Source: Bacillota bacterium
GTDB taxonomy: Bacteria > Bacillota > Proteinivoracia > UBA4975 > VEMY01
DNA: 64,000 bases
Reading direction: 5' to 3'
Assembly (NCBI GenBank): GCA_009711825.1
Contig: VEMY01000005.1
Location: 1 to 64,000, forward strand
Within the stretch, counting starts at the first letter, position 1, and every line of letters begins with the position of its first letter. Positions 8,533 to 16,795 of the stretch are shown here, piece after piece. A program made the translations under genes and the position numbers. The notes beneath the pieces were generated by a model. It had not been told where the DNA came from, searched no databases, and saw only the letters and a list, made by a program, of their open reading frames with translations.

Positions 8533-11109
8533 ATGGATGTGATTCTGACCATGCTAGCCAGTCATATCGCTGGCTTTGCCTTGGATAAATTAGATGCCAA
8601 ATCCGTGCAGCAGCTGACCCGCAATCTGGCGGCCCTAGGTGGCAAAGAGCCGGCCTTGACCCTGGAGGGGGAGGCCCTGACCCTGTTGGATCCGACGGTG
8701 GATTTTTTTCAGCTACTGGGAGCCCTGAACCGACTCTACACCGGTAAAAATACCAACTTAACCCTGGACCTGCCCACCTCTGTAGCGCTCCCGGGGCCCG
8801 AATGTTCCTGGCTACATATCCGGAGTGGCCGGGGGAATATCACAATCCTTCCCTCCGGCATGACCTGCCCGGAGCCGTCTGCCAGGCCACCACGGCGGTG
8901 CAGCAGTTCATTCCCCAGCGCACACTACCATATGACTCCCGAACTGGCCACTTATTTCGCCCGGCGAATCTGGGGGCATCAGGAATTGCGGGAAGGGCAG
9001 TATGCAATAATCGAACGGATATTCAGCCGCCGAAACTGCCTGGGAATTATGCCTACCGGCGCCGGCAAGTCCCTGTGTTTCCAACTGGCTGCCCAGCTCT
9101 TGCCTGGGGTTACATTGGTTGTAAGTCCCCTGGTATCCCTGATGCGTGATCAATACACCAATTTGGTGCAGGACGGAATTTCCGGAGTTGAATACATTGA
9201 CAGCGCGAAAACAGGGCAGGAGAAACGGCTAATCTTCAATCAGCTCCATAACGGCCAACTTAAACTGCTCTATATATCCCCGGAACGCCTTCAGATTGAT
9301 AGCTTTCAACAAGAACTGAAGCGGGCGATGCAGACCTGCCCCGTCAGCTTGCTGACCATTGATGAAGCCCATTGTATTTCTGAGTGGGGCCACGACTTCC
9401 GGCCTGCCTATTTGAGGCTGCGTCACTTTGCCACTACGATTGGCTCGCCACCAATCTGCGCCCTCACCGCCACCGCCTCCCAAACAGTCAGAGAAGATAT
9501 CATCCGCCTCCTGGGCCTAAGTGATGAGGATGTTATCACGCCCCAGACCCTTGACCGCCCAGAAATAAGTTTTCAAGTCCTGACAATAGACGGTGATAGC
9601 CGACAGGCAGTTGCCGAAGCACTAGAAGAACAAATCCCGTCGATATTGCAAAAACCCGATCTCGCTGCCGTGCACAAGCAGGGCGCTGGTGTCGTGTTTG
9701 CCCCGTACGCCAATCCCCAAGGGGAAAATACCCGTGCCTTTGGCACAGTCAGCATTGCCGAATATCTCACAGAAAAACAACTCACATGTCGTATTTATCA
9801 CTCACGCCTGGGCGATGAAACCCGACGCCGGGTTCAGGACGATTTTAAATCTGACAAGTTTCCCCTCTTGGTCTCAACAAAGGGCTATGGCATGGGCATT
9901 GACAAAGCTAACATTGACTATATTATTCACGCCTGTGCGCCGCCATCTCTGGAGGCTTATTACCAGGAAGCGGGCCGGGCTGGACGAGACCGGGAACATG
10001 CCCACTCCCTGATAATTACCAGACCCAGGCTACAAAAATGCATCGACCAAAGCAGTCATACTCCCGATGAGCTACTGCCTTCCTGCCACAACGGTTGGCG
10101 GTGCACCATCACCGGCGCACCAAAATGCGATTATGGCATCCAGGCCGGGATGCTGGCAAATGATTACCCCGCCAATGCAGAAATCTCCCAGCGCTTCCAG
10201 GAGTACCTGAAAAACCTTGAACAGTACGCCCAGGGGGAGGCTGAATTCACGTATCTTTCGCCCGCCCGCCGCAGCGCTGAAGATCTGCGCTACCTGCACC
10301 ATCTCCATGAATTAGGCGCCGTCGCTGACTTCCGGGTTCTGGAATACCGCCATGCCGGCAAAAAACAATTTAACCTGCTTTTGGCCGTAGCTCTGTCTTC
10401 ACCGGAGAGCCTACATAACCACTGGTTCTTGACAAATAAGGTTGTGGAACGTATCCGCCTCCACAAACAACAGAAATTAAACATGCTGGACAGTGTGCAC
10501 GCATACATAAAGACAAGCAGCTGTCGCCGCAGTTTTCTGATGGATTACTTCGGCGACCCGGTCGGCTACACGCGGTGCAATTTTTGTGACATTGACGGCA
10601 TCGATCTGAGTTCAGCCCGTTCCGATGCTATGCTGTCCAGGACGCAACTGCTGGAGTCCCTGGAGCAAATGTTGAAGGAAAATGACCCCCAGGTAATCCC
10701 CCGATGTCTGGAAGCAATACCGGCCGACCAGGAGGCCTCGGTCCGGATTCGAGCGATGCGTATCCTGGAGGAACAACCGGATAACACGGTAGCGGCTCTT
10801 CTGGCCGGCTTGTATTCCCTGGGGGAGGAACAATTGCTGGCCTCGGGCCTCCGCTATCTCTGGCAGGGTCTTGAGGCGGTGTCGCCGCAGGAAACGCTCA
10901 CCGAGGCCGTACTTACCGAGGCAGTCCATCGTTCTCCGGCCGCTGCCGAGCGCCTAATCTGCCGCCGGGCCAACCGTCTCCCCCCCTCAGTGCTGCGGCG
11001 ACTGGCCGGCTGTCTGCAGCCGCCAGCTCGGTATACCGATCTGCATCTGATTGTCGGTGTCGGTCAATTGGAACAAGTAAGTGCCATGATTAAGCGGGAG
11101 GTGGGGTAA
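8533..11109 (+). CDS. Variant RecQ-family ATP-dependent DNA helicase
   Basis: Superfamily 2 3'-5' helicase of 858 aa. Core motifs: GAGKS at 176-180, DEAH at 277-280, the RecQ-specific WGHDFRPAY aromatic-rich loop, TATA motif III, and GRAGRD motif VI. A zinc-binding region follows (CRRSFLMDYFG ... CNFCD). About 150 extra residues precede the helicase core and about 190 helical-repeat-like residues follow the zinc region in place of a normal HRDC domain. The ATG at 8533 has GGGGGAG 6 nt upstream. Between about 8795 and 8930 the alternative frame has more natural codons, hinting at a compensating pair of frameshifts. It directly abuts the next gene, a membrane coiled-coil protein. Confidence 0.85.
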   Translation: MDVILTMLASHIAGFALDKLDAKSVQQLTRNLAALGGKEPALTLEGEALTLLDPTVDFFQLLGALNRLYTGKNTNLTLDLPTSVALPGPECSWLHIRSGRGNITILPSGMTCPEPSARPPRRCSSSFPSAHYHMTPELATYFARRIWGHQELREGQYAIIERIFSRRNCLGIMPTGAGKSLCFQLAAQLLPGVTLVVSPLVSLMRDQYTNLVQDGISGVEYIDSAKTGQEKRLIFNQLHNGQLKLLYISPERLQIDSFQQELKRAMQTCPVSLLTIDEAHCISEWGHDFRPAYLRLRHFATTIGSPPICALTATASQTVREDIIRLLGLSDEDVITPQTLDRPEISFQVLTIDGDSRQAVAEALEEQIPSILQKPDLAAVHKQGAGVVFAPYANPQGENTRAFGTVSIAEYLTEKQLTCRIYHSRLGDETRRRVQDDFKSDKFPLLVSTKGYGMGIDKANIDYIIHACAPPSLEAYYQEAGRAGRDREHAHSLIITRPRLQKCIDQSSHTPDELLPSCHNGWRCTITGAPKCDYGIQAGMLANDYPANAEISQRFQEYLKNLEQYAQGEAEFTYLSPARRSAEDLRYLHHLHELGAVADFRVLEYRHAGKKQFNLLLAVALSSPESLHNHWFLTNKVVERIRLHKQQKLNMLDSVHAYIKTSSCRRSFLMDYFGDPVGYTRCNFCDIDGIDLSSARSDAMLSRTQLLESLEQMLKENDPQVIPRCLEAIPADQEASVRIRAMRILEEQPDNTVAALLAGLYSLGEEQLLASGLRYLWQGLEAVSPQETLTEAVLTEAVHRSPAAAERLICRRANRLPPSVLRRLAGCLQPPARYTDLHLIVGVGQLEQVSAMIKREVG

Positions 11110-11694
11110 GTGGATACAACCCAACTATATGCACGGGTAGAAGCGGCCTTAGCTGAATTTGTTGAAACAGCAGACAAGCTCAGGAAACAAAAAAACCAGG
11201 CAGAACTGTTGCTGTCACGGGCAGAGTCGGCTCTGGAAGCCGCTGACCGTTTCCAGGCGCTGGAAGGTGAGTTGGATACACACCTGGCTACTTTCAAGCA
11301 ATACCGAAATGACCTGAAGCACCAGCTCCAGGCCCTGGAAGAACGCTATACCGAGGAAATGGCAGCGGCTGTCGATGGTCTGAACCTGCTGGAGGAAAAT
11401 ATTGCCGATACCCTAAAGGACATGCGCCGTGAATATAAGAATATGCATAACTCGTGTAGCGACCGCCTGGAATTGATACGCTTGCGCAGCTTAGAGCAGA
11501 TTCAGCGCAACTCCCAACTTCAAGAGCAGGCCTTGACGGACTTGCGGGAAAATCTTAACGAGGAGCTGACGGAAATCGCTGATTCTCTTAGCGAAATCGG
11601 CAGGAATCAAAAAAACAGCAACCGGAGAATGTTAATCCTGGCTACATCTCTCGTCGCAACTTGGCTCATATTGATCCTAATTGGCCTGGCATAA
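11110..11694 (+). CDS. Membrane-anchored coiled-coil protein
   Basis: A 194-aa protein starting with GTG immediately after the RecQ stop codon, so it is almost surely co-translated with it. Nearly the whole length up to residue 170 is charged, leucine-heptad coiled coil; one hydrophobic segment (LILATSLVATWLILILIGLA) forms a C-terminal tail anchor that would leave the coil in the cytoplasm. No enzyme motif is present. The coupling suggests a structural partner that tethers the helicase, or DNA bound by it, to the membrane. That role is an inference. Confidence 0.75.
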   Translation: MDTTQLYARVEAALAEFVETADKLRKQKNQAELLLSRAESALEAADRFQALEGELDTHLATFKQYRNDLKHQLQALEERYTEEMAAAVDGLNLLEENIADTLKDMRREYKNMHNSCSDRLELIRLRSLEQIQRNSQLQEQALTDLRENLNEELTEIADSLSEIGRNQKNSNRRMLILATSLVATWLILILIGLA

Positions 11695-11830
11695 AGAAAC
11701 TTTACCGAGCCCAGCGGCAATTGATTGGTTGGAAACACAGGTTTAATTCCGCCTATTCGCAATAAGGTGTTAAAAAACCAGTGAAAATATGATAAAGTGT
11801 TAACATACAACTGTGGAAAGGGGAATCACT

Positions 11831-12271
11831 TTGATACGGGGAATGTTAATTATACTGGGTATTGTTGCATTGTTAGTTGGGGCAGTCCTTACGCCTTCGA
11901 TTCCACTTGACCGTGAGGAGTTCGCTATTACCTTAGAGTTGCAGGGAGACGAGAGTTTTTATCGCCACGACGGAGAGTTATTACTCATTGACGGCGCCAT
12001 GACGAGACTGCTTTTTGGACGCAGAACAGTTGTCGGGACTGCAAGTGTTGGAGACATGAAACTGCAGCTCACAAGCTACAAACGCCACGACGGAGGATAT
12101 ATTTTAGAAATGACGGGATATGATGATGAAACCACGCCCGGACTAATTAATAAGGCCTATCTCCAGTTTCAGGGAAGTTTGCTGGACAGGCCGGAAAATG
12201 CTACCCTGAGCCTGACAATTGATAATGAAGAGGCGGCTGAAACCTTTACAACCGAATTCCAAGATCGATAA
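11831..12271 (+). CDS. Secreted or membrane-anchored protein, unknown
   Basis: A protein of about 146 aa with a hydrophobic N-terminal signal or anchor (MLIILGIVALLVGAVL) and a mostly beta-rich extracytoplasmic remainder without cysteines. The likely start is TTG at 11831, 6-7 nt after AAAGGGGA; the GTG six codons upstream overlaps that site. It lies alone between the RecQ pair and convergent metG, with a bidirectional terminator after it. Family not recognised. Confidence 0.6.
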   Translation: MIRGMLIILGIVALLVGAVLTPSIPLDREEFAITLELQGDESFYRHDGELLLIDGAMTRLLFGRRTVVGTASVGDMKLQLTSYKRHDGGYILEMTGYDDETTPGLINKAYLQFQGSLLDRPENATLSLTIDNEEAAETFTTEFQDR

Positions 12272-12277
12272 TAAAAC

Positions 12278-12305
12278 GGGCATCTGACGATGCCCCTATT
12301 TTTAT
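12278..12305. terminator. Bidirectional terminator
   Basis: Arms GGGCATC/GATGCCC with a TGAC loop; T-rich tracts flank both sides (CTATTTTTATTT on plus, GTTTTATT on minus). It separates the convergent 11831 gene and metG. Confidence 0.85.
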
Positions 12306-13945
12306 TTGCCAAGTTTGGCTAGTTCGATATCGATAATTTCCTTGTCCAGATTGGGGAAGAGAATGCCCGGTTTATGCACTGGTGATTTGGGGCTTAAATT
12401 TACCCGCTCCCACTGTGGATTGTCTAACTCCAGGGCCGCAAAGACTTTTTCACTGGCAAAGGGCAGGAAAGGCGCTGTCAGTACTGCTAGGCTGGCGATT
12501 GCCTTCAGGCAGACAGTGATTGTTGCGGCGCATTGATCAACTTCAGATTTAATCGTCTGCCACGGCGCCTGACTGTCGAAATATTTATTGCTGCGACGCA
12601 CTTGCTCAAAAATTTGTTTCAGGGCTTCTTTGAAGCGGCCCTCCTCAATTGCATTGCCGGCAGTGGTAAAGACGGTATCTATCTCCGCTAACAGCTGCTC
12701 TCCTTCCGGGTTGCTGCCTCCCGGAACAACACCATCAAAATATTTGTGCACAAAACTTACTGTTCGGTTGACTAGATTGCCCCAGGCGCCAGCCAGTTCG
12801 CCATTGTTACGTTCGACAAATTCCCGCCAGGAGAAATCTGCATCCCGGGATTCAGGACCGTTGACGGTCATAAAATAGCGCAGGGCATCGGCAGAGTAGC
12901 TCTCCAAAAACTCGGGAATCCATACCGCCCAATTGCGGCTGGTGGAGAGCTTTTTCCCCTCAATTGTCAAAAACTCACTGGAAACAACGTGGTTGGGAAG
13001 ATTATACTCGGGATTCATGGCCAGAAGAAGCCCTGGGAAGATAACTGTGTGGAAGGGGATGTTGTCCTTGCCATGGACGTAATAACTGACCGCGTCCTTG
13101 CTCCAGAACTCTCGCCATAGATTGGCATCTCCCCGTTGTTCGGCCCAACGGCGGCTGGTGGTGAAGTAGCCCAATACCGCTTCAAACCAAACATAGACGC
13201 GCTTATCTGTAAAGCCCTCGATGGTCAGTGGAATTCCCCAGTCGATATCCCGGCTGATTGCGCGGTCATGCAGCCCTTCCCGCAGATAGCGGCGGGTCAT
13301 TTCCCGGGCATTTAGGCGCCAGCCGCTGCCGTTTGTCTCCAGCAGCTGTTCCAACTCGTGCTGCAAACCGGACAGTTTAAAGAACAAGTGCTGAGTCTCC
13401 CGGCGTCCCGGTTCCTGGCCGCAGAGCTTACAGCGCCGCTCTTCCAACTCTTCCGGGTCCAATAAGGCGCCGCAGGCGTCGCACTGGTCTCCCCGGGCCT
13501 CTTTGGATTGACACCGGGGGCAAACGCCCTCTACATAGCGGTCGGGCAGGAATTTGCTGCAGTTATCGCACCAGGTCTGGAGCATTGTCTTGGTATACAG
13601 CCAGTCCCGGGCGTAAAGGTCTTCAATAATCGCTTGCACCTGCTCCTGATGCTGGGAATCGATAGTCGCAGTGTACAGATCATAACTAAAGCCCAGCTTG
13701 TCGAAGCTCTCCACAAACTCCTGGTGGAACTGTCTGGCCACATCTCCGGGCTTCCGCCCTTCTTCTCCCGCCCGAACGGCGATTGGCGTCCCATGACAGT
13801 CGCTGCCGGAAACAAACAGCACCTTATCCCCCCGCAACCGAAAATAACGGGCAAGAATGTCCGCCGGCAAAAGACCGGCTATGTGGCCCAAGTGCAATGA
13901 ACCATTGGCATATGGCCAGGCAGAACAAATCAAAACATTTTTCAT
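12302..13945 (-). CDS. metG: Methionyl-tRNA synthetase
   Basis: Class I aminoacyl-tRNA synthetase that charges tRNA-Met in the cytoplasm. The HIGH motif is HLGH at 18-21, the KMSKS motif is KLSTS at 332-336, and two zinc knuckles are formed by cysteine pairs at 126/129, 142/145, 155/158 and 172/175. At 547 aa it lacks the C-terminal dimerisation (Trbp111-like) domain seen in many bacterial enzymes. The ATG follows GGAGGTGTCAAG. Expression is controlled by a T-box leader directly upstream that reads the Met codon. Four Cys pairs mark the MetG1-like form. Confidence 0.96.
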   Translation of the reverse strand: MKNVLICSAWPYANGSLHLGHIAGLLPADILARYFRLRGDKVLFVSGSDCHGTPIAVRAGEEGRKPGDVARQFHQEFVESFDKLGFSYDLYTATIDSQHQEQVQAIIEDLYARDWLYTKTMLQTWCDNCSKFLPDRYVEGVCPRCQSKEARGDQCDACGALLDPEELEERRCKLCGQEPGRRETQHLFFKLSGLQHELEQLLETNGSGWRLNAREMTRRYLREGLHDRAISRDIDWGIPLTIEGFTDKRVYVWFEAVLGYFTTSRRWAEQRGDANLWREFWSKDAVSYYVHGKDNIPFHTVIFPGLLLAMNPEYNLPNHVVSSEFLTIEGKKLSTSRNWAVWIPEFLESYSADALRYFMTVNGPESRDADFSWREFVERNNGELAGAWGNLVNRTVSFVHKYFDGVVPGGSNPEGEQLLAEIDTVFTTAGNAIEEGRFKEALKQIFEQVRRSNKYFDSQAPWQTIKSEVDQCAATITVCLKAIASLAVLTAPFLPFASEKVFAALELDNPQWERVNLSPKSPVHKPGILFPNLDKEIIDIELAKLGK

Positions 13946-13966
13946 CTTGACACCTCCAAAAAATAA

Positions 13967-14205
13967 CTAAAAACCCGCCCCAGCCATCGGCCGGGACGGG
14001 TAAGAACCCGCGGTACCACCCCGCTTGTTGTCTTAAGACAACCGCTTGGCGCGCTGTATCGGGCGCTCCCGGCCCGGCCTTGCCCGAAGGTTCGACCGTG
14101 CTGCTCAGGGACCATCTTCGGTCAGAAATCCGTTGTCGGTTCCCACCAATGCCGACTCTCTGCAAACAGATTGACAGACCTACTCTTCCCGTCATTGCGT
14201 TAATT
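13967..14205 (-). promoter_or_regulatory. Met-specific T-box leader
   Basis: Minus-strand leader of metG. It holds the stem I AGAGAGTCGG and GGTGGGAACCGA elements, the specifier ATG at 14113-14115 in the GAAGATGGTCC context, the T-box sequence GGGGTGGTACCGCGG (about 14010-14024), and an intrinsic terminator at 13967-14001 with a T-run. Uncharged tRNA-Met binding would favour the antiterminator and switch metG on. Family knowledge gives the mechanism; the specifier codon matches the gene. Confidence 0.95.
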
Positions 14206-14219
14206 TATGGATAATCACA

Positions 14220-14248
14220 ATTATAAGCGCTGCCACTGAAGTTGTCAA
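14220..14248 (-). promoter_or_regulatory. Consensus sigma-A promoter of the metG T-box
   Basis: Perfect TTGACA (14243-14248) and perfect TATAAT (14220-14225) with 17-bp spacing, on the minus strand. Transcription would start near 14212, a few bases before the T-box stem I. The -35 lies 4 bp past the stop of a 44-aa membrane-protein gene. Confidence 0.93.
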
Positions 14249-14252
14249 ACTT

Positions 14253-14387
14253 TTATAAGCGGTTTATAAGCGCCCAAATAATCGGCAAAACAAAGCGCCC
14301 AAGGAAGTACAGGATTGCCAGCAGCGCCAGCAAATAAGCGCCATGCCGGATTAAAGCCGTAGATGGCTCTTTGGATTCGTTGCGCAT
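14253..14387 (-). CDS. 44-aa single-pass membrane protein
   Basis: A short open frame with ATG at 14387 after AGGGGGAACGGAC. It encodes a charged N-terminus (MRNESKEPST) and one long hydrophobic helix (AYLLALLAILYFLGRFVLPI), ending INRL. The good ribosome site and clean membrane segment support a real small gene. It sits just upstream of the metG promoter on the same strand. Function unknown. Confidence 0.6.
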   Translation of the reverse strand: MRNESKEPSTALIRHGAYLLALLAILYFLGRFVLPIIWALINRL

Positions 14388-14428
14388 GTCCGTTCCCCCT
14401 TTATTGGCTATTCTCCCCACCTAACCAA

Positions 14429-14457
14429 TTGCTATACCGCTCACTGCAGGGTATACT
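14429..14457 (+). promoter_or_regulatory. Promoter candidate for 52-aa gene
   Basis: TTGCTA and TATACT are separated by 17 bp, 32 bp before the start codon of the plus-strand small gene at 14490. Confidence 0.55.
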
Positions 14458-14489
14458 CTAAGAGAAATTCGCTATAAAGGGGTGTTTGC

Positions 14490-14648
14490 ATGAATCGAGG
14501 TTGGGTCTTTTGGCTTGGAGTTTTGCTGGCCATCGGCGGAACGATGATCACACGCTTGGATATCGGCAGCCCCAACGCCGGGCATATCCTATCAATAATT
14601 GGCCTGGGCATGGTTTTCTGGGATTTCGTCCGCCGCGGTGGCACATGA
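14490..14648 (+). CDS. 52-aa two-helix membrane protein
   Basis: A short frame with ATG at 14490 after AAAGGGGTG. It encodes two hydrophobic helices (WVFWLGVLLAIGGTM and ILSIIGLGMVFWDFV) linked by a polar turn, ending in a basic RRGGT tail. It is divergent from the 44-aa gene and has its own promoter candidate. It converges on the HEPN-type gene. Function unknown. Confidence 0.6.
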   Translation: MNRGWVFWLGVLLAIGGTMITRLDIGSPNAGHILSIIGLGMVFWDFVRRGGT

Positions 14649-14675
14649 GGATAAGCAGCAGACGACAGGCCGTCG

Positions 14676-15221
14676 TCATTCTCCACTAGTTAATTCGTCG
14701 AGAACCTTGAATAATTCCCGGGCATCGCTCAGGGCCTCCCGGCAAAACTCTTTGCTCAAGACAATTTTGCCCCCATCTTCAAACCTTAAATGGGGACTGG
14801 ACTGGACCAGGTCCCGGGCCTGATGGTCATCTGCATCCGGCTTGCCCAGTGCATGCATGAGCACGTTGCGCAAATGATTATAGGCCTTTAGGCGTCGCCA
14901 CAATTCACCGGTTTCGGGAAAATTCAGTTTGCAGACCTCTTTCAGATAGCTGGCAGCGCGCTGAATCCCAGTCCCTTTTATATCTTCCAAACCCTTTTCA
15001 TAGTTGTGGTCCATTTGCAGCTGATAACAGACATCATTCATCCCGGTTTCCAACAAAGCATACATGGTCAAGAATACCGTAGTGTGCAGAAGATAGGGGA
15101 AATACGCCTCAAATTCCCACTGTTCAGATTCAGCCTTTGCCCGCTTTCCCCTTTTATTAAGGTAATCGTCAACATATTCAAGATAGCGTTCCAGCTCGAT
15201 AAATTGTTGATTCCTATCCAT
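14676..15221 (-). CDS. HEPN-motif protein
   Basis: A 181-aa largely helical protein. The motif RNVLMH at 118-123 (Arg-Asn-x3-His, preceded by AYNHL and followed by ALGKP) is the R-x4-H signature of HEPN domains, which in many toxins, abortive-infection proteins and RNA-processing enzymes forms an RNase site. The start at 15221 has GGAGGTACTC just before it. No antitoxin or nucleotidyltransferase partner is adjacent, so this is not a standard MNT-HEPN pair. Ribonuclease activity is an inference; a catalytically silent helical HEPN is also possible. Confidence 0.6.
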   Translation of the reverse strand: MDRNQQFIELERYLEYVDDYLNKRGKRAKAESEQWEFEAYFPYLLHTTVFLTMYALLETGMNDVCYQLQMDHNYEKGLEDIKGTGIQRAASYLKEVCKLNFPETGELWRRLKAYNHLRNVLMHALGKPDADDHQARDLVQSSPHLRFEDGGKIVLSKEFCREALSDARELFKVLDELTSGE

Positions 15222-15243
15222 GAGTACCTCCATTCAGCTAAAT

Positions 15244-15269
15244 AAAAAACCTGCCGCGGCAGGTTTTTT
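15244..15269 (-). terminator. Terminator after cold-shock gene
   Basis: Symmetric CCTGCCGCGGCAGG palindrome flanked by AAAAAA and TTTTTT, so it can end transcription from either side. It ends the cold-shock gene just before the ribosome site of the HEPN gene. Confidence 0.9.
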
Positions 15270-15271
15270 AT

Positions 15272-15472
15272 TTACATCTTTTCAACATTTACCGCTTGGG
15301 GACCATTGGAACCCTCGGTTACTTCAAAGCTGACTTGCTGACCTTCATCCAGACTCTTAAAGCCATCACCCTGGATTGCGCTGAAATGCACAAACACATC
15401 GGGCTCGCCATCCACCTGAATAAAGCCATAGCCCTTCTCATTGCTGAACCACTTAACTTTACCTTGCTTCAA
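15272..15472 (-). CDS. cspA: Cold-shock protein
   Basis: A 66-aa single OB-fold nucleic-acid chaperone that binds single-stranded RNA/DNA. RNP1 is KGYGFI at 13-18 and RNP2 is VFVHF at 26-30; length is exactly that of the family. The start codon is TTG, 7 nt after GGAGG. A small hairpin lies immediately upstream of the ribosome site. A strong terminator follows. It is monocistronic. Confidence 0.96.
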   Translation of the reverse strand: MKQGKVKWFSNEKGYGFIQVDGEPDVFVHFSAIQGDGFKSLDEGQQVSFEVTEGSNGPQAVNVEKM

Positions 15473-15479
15473 AACTTGA

Positions 15480-15502
15480 CCTCCTAAGTATTTTCATACT
15501 TA
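15480..15502 (-). promoter_or_regulatory. 5' hairpin next to csp ribosome site
   Basis: TAAGTAT/ATACTTA arms with a 4-nt loop (15485-15502) directly abut GGAGG (15480-15484). The position could tune initiation of the cold-shock mRNA or be an operator; nothing more can be said from sequence. Confidence 0.35.
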
Positions 15503-15529
15503 GTATACCCAAGACCCAGTCAAATAACC

Positions 15530-16022
15530 TCAATGTCCACGAGAACCGGCATTACCATTCCGGGCAGTTACTTTATAATAATAATGCGTAATACACGCCA
15601 AAAGGGCGGCAATAATTGGTTCAACTCCTTCTCCAATATGGATATCCACAGAGTGGCCGATAACATCTCCGCCCAGTCGGCCGCTCAGGTTTTGATTTTC
15701 GATGCTGAGATTTATATCAAAGCCCAGCACTTCGCCGCCGACCCGTCCGGTAAATTTTCCTTCGCTGCTCCGCAGAGTGATGCTCTGTCCGTCAACCGCG
15801 CCACCAAACCGACCACTAATTTCTGTTGCACTCCGTGTCAGAACAACATCTTTACCAAAAACACCGCCCCCGAGTCGCCCGGTGATTTGAGAATCGGAAA
15901 GTTGAATCCGGACGTCTCCTCCTCGAAGCAAGCCGCCAACCCGGCCGTCAACCGTCGTTTCCGTCACGGCACACCGGATGTCAATCCGCCAATAGCGCCA
16001 CCCACACGGCCATTAATTTCAC
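15530..16022 (-). pseudogene. Frameshifted 22-residue-repeat beta-helix-like protein
   Basis: The uninterrupted part (15530-15967, GTG start, 145 aa) contains five tandem repeats of about 22 residues with consensus [IVFL]xGR[VLF]GGxVxGxDIxL. Upstream, in the neighbouring frame, a sixth copy (EINGRVGGAIGG) is encoded, and one missing base near 15986 breaks the link, so the native protein probably began near 16022. Regular Gly/Val spacing suggests a right-handed beta-helix or solenoid, somewhat like bactofilin-type repeats, but the family is not recognised. It follows the GNAT gene closely and may be co-transcribed with it. Confidence 0.55.
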
Positions 16023-16039
16023 TTAATTTTAAGCCCCTT

Positions 16040-16795
16040 TCATTCCTGCCAAGCGACAATATTTCTAACCTCGCCGATATCCTGGAATCCGCTTTGTAAA
16101 TACAATTTGCGGGCAATATCATTGTCCACAAGCAGGTAAAGGCCTTCTCCTCCCCTGCGGGTAAACTCCTGCTGCATATGCTGCATCAAGGCAATCGCGC
16201 ACCCCTGACGGCGAAATTCCGATAGAGTGCGGAAGTTCTCCACCCGGGCCAGAGAGCCCTGATAAAATAAATATCCGGTGGCTGCCGGAGTACCGTTAAC
16301 CCGAACCAGGTAGTACTGGACATCAGGATTGGCAAATTCCCGGGCAAACACCGTCTCAATCATCTCCGGGGTCCCCCAGGCCTGCTCACCGGTGACAATA
16401 ATCTGCGCTTCGGCCCGATTATGCTCTTCCACTTTTTCGACAGTTATCCCCGGTCGCAGAGGCGGTTCAACAGGCAGTGAATCCCATAGCATCACTGTAA
16501 AAATATCTTCTTGTATCTGGTAACCTTGCTCTGCCAAATACTCCACGAGGCCTGGCGGTTTTGTAAACTGGTCGCAATAAATACGGGGGATCAAACCCCG
16601 ACTACGGTAAAAATCTTCAATCTCCGCGATTGTATCAGCAACTTTACCGGCGGTAACGTTGATGTCCTGGGCGTGATTGGAATCGTGATGTTCGGGATTA
16701 TCCGGATTCCAAAATAACGTCCCCCAGGCACGGTCTTCCCGGTTACTGATTATGCCAAAGTAACCGGCATTATGCTCTAATAGTCTTTTCAGCAT
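16040..16795 (-). CDS. GNAT-family acetyltransferase
   Basis: A 251-aa acetyltransferase with a C-terminal GNAT core: FRRQGCAIALMQHM is the acetyl-CoA pyrophosphate-binding region (R/QxxGxG/A type) and LLVDNDIARKLYLQSGFQDIG is the closing motif. The ATG at 16795 overlaps the stop of the upstream membrane-protein gene by one base (TGATG) and has GGAGGTGGATTG before it, so the longer in-frame start is rejected. Coupled translation links it with the upstream gene. Substrate unknown. Confidence 0.8.
   Translation of the reverse strand: MLKRLLEHNAGYFGIISNREDRAWGTLFWNPDNPEHHDSNHAQDINVTAGKVADTIAEIEDFYRSRGLIPRIYCDQFTKPPGLVEYLAEQGYQIQEDIFTVMLWDSLPVEPPLRPGITVEKVEEHNRAEAQIIVTGEQAWGTPEMIETVFAREFANPDVQYYLVRVNGTPAATGYLFYQGSLARVENFRTLSEFRRQGCAIALMQHMQQEFTRRGGEGLYLLVDNDIARKLYLQSGFQDIGEVRNIVAWQE

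Noticed and set aside
11694-11812. Regulatory RNA between coiled-coil gene and 11831 gene
   Set aside because: No stable hairpin or T-run could be drawn; only an AT-rich promoter-like stretch is present.
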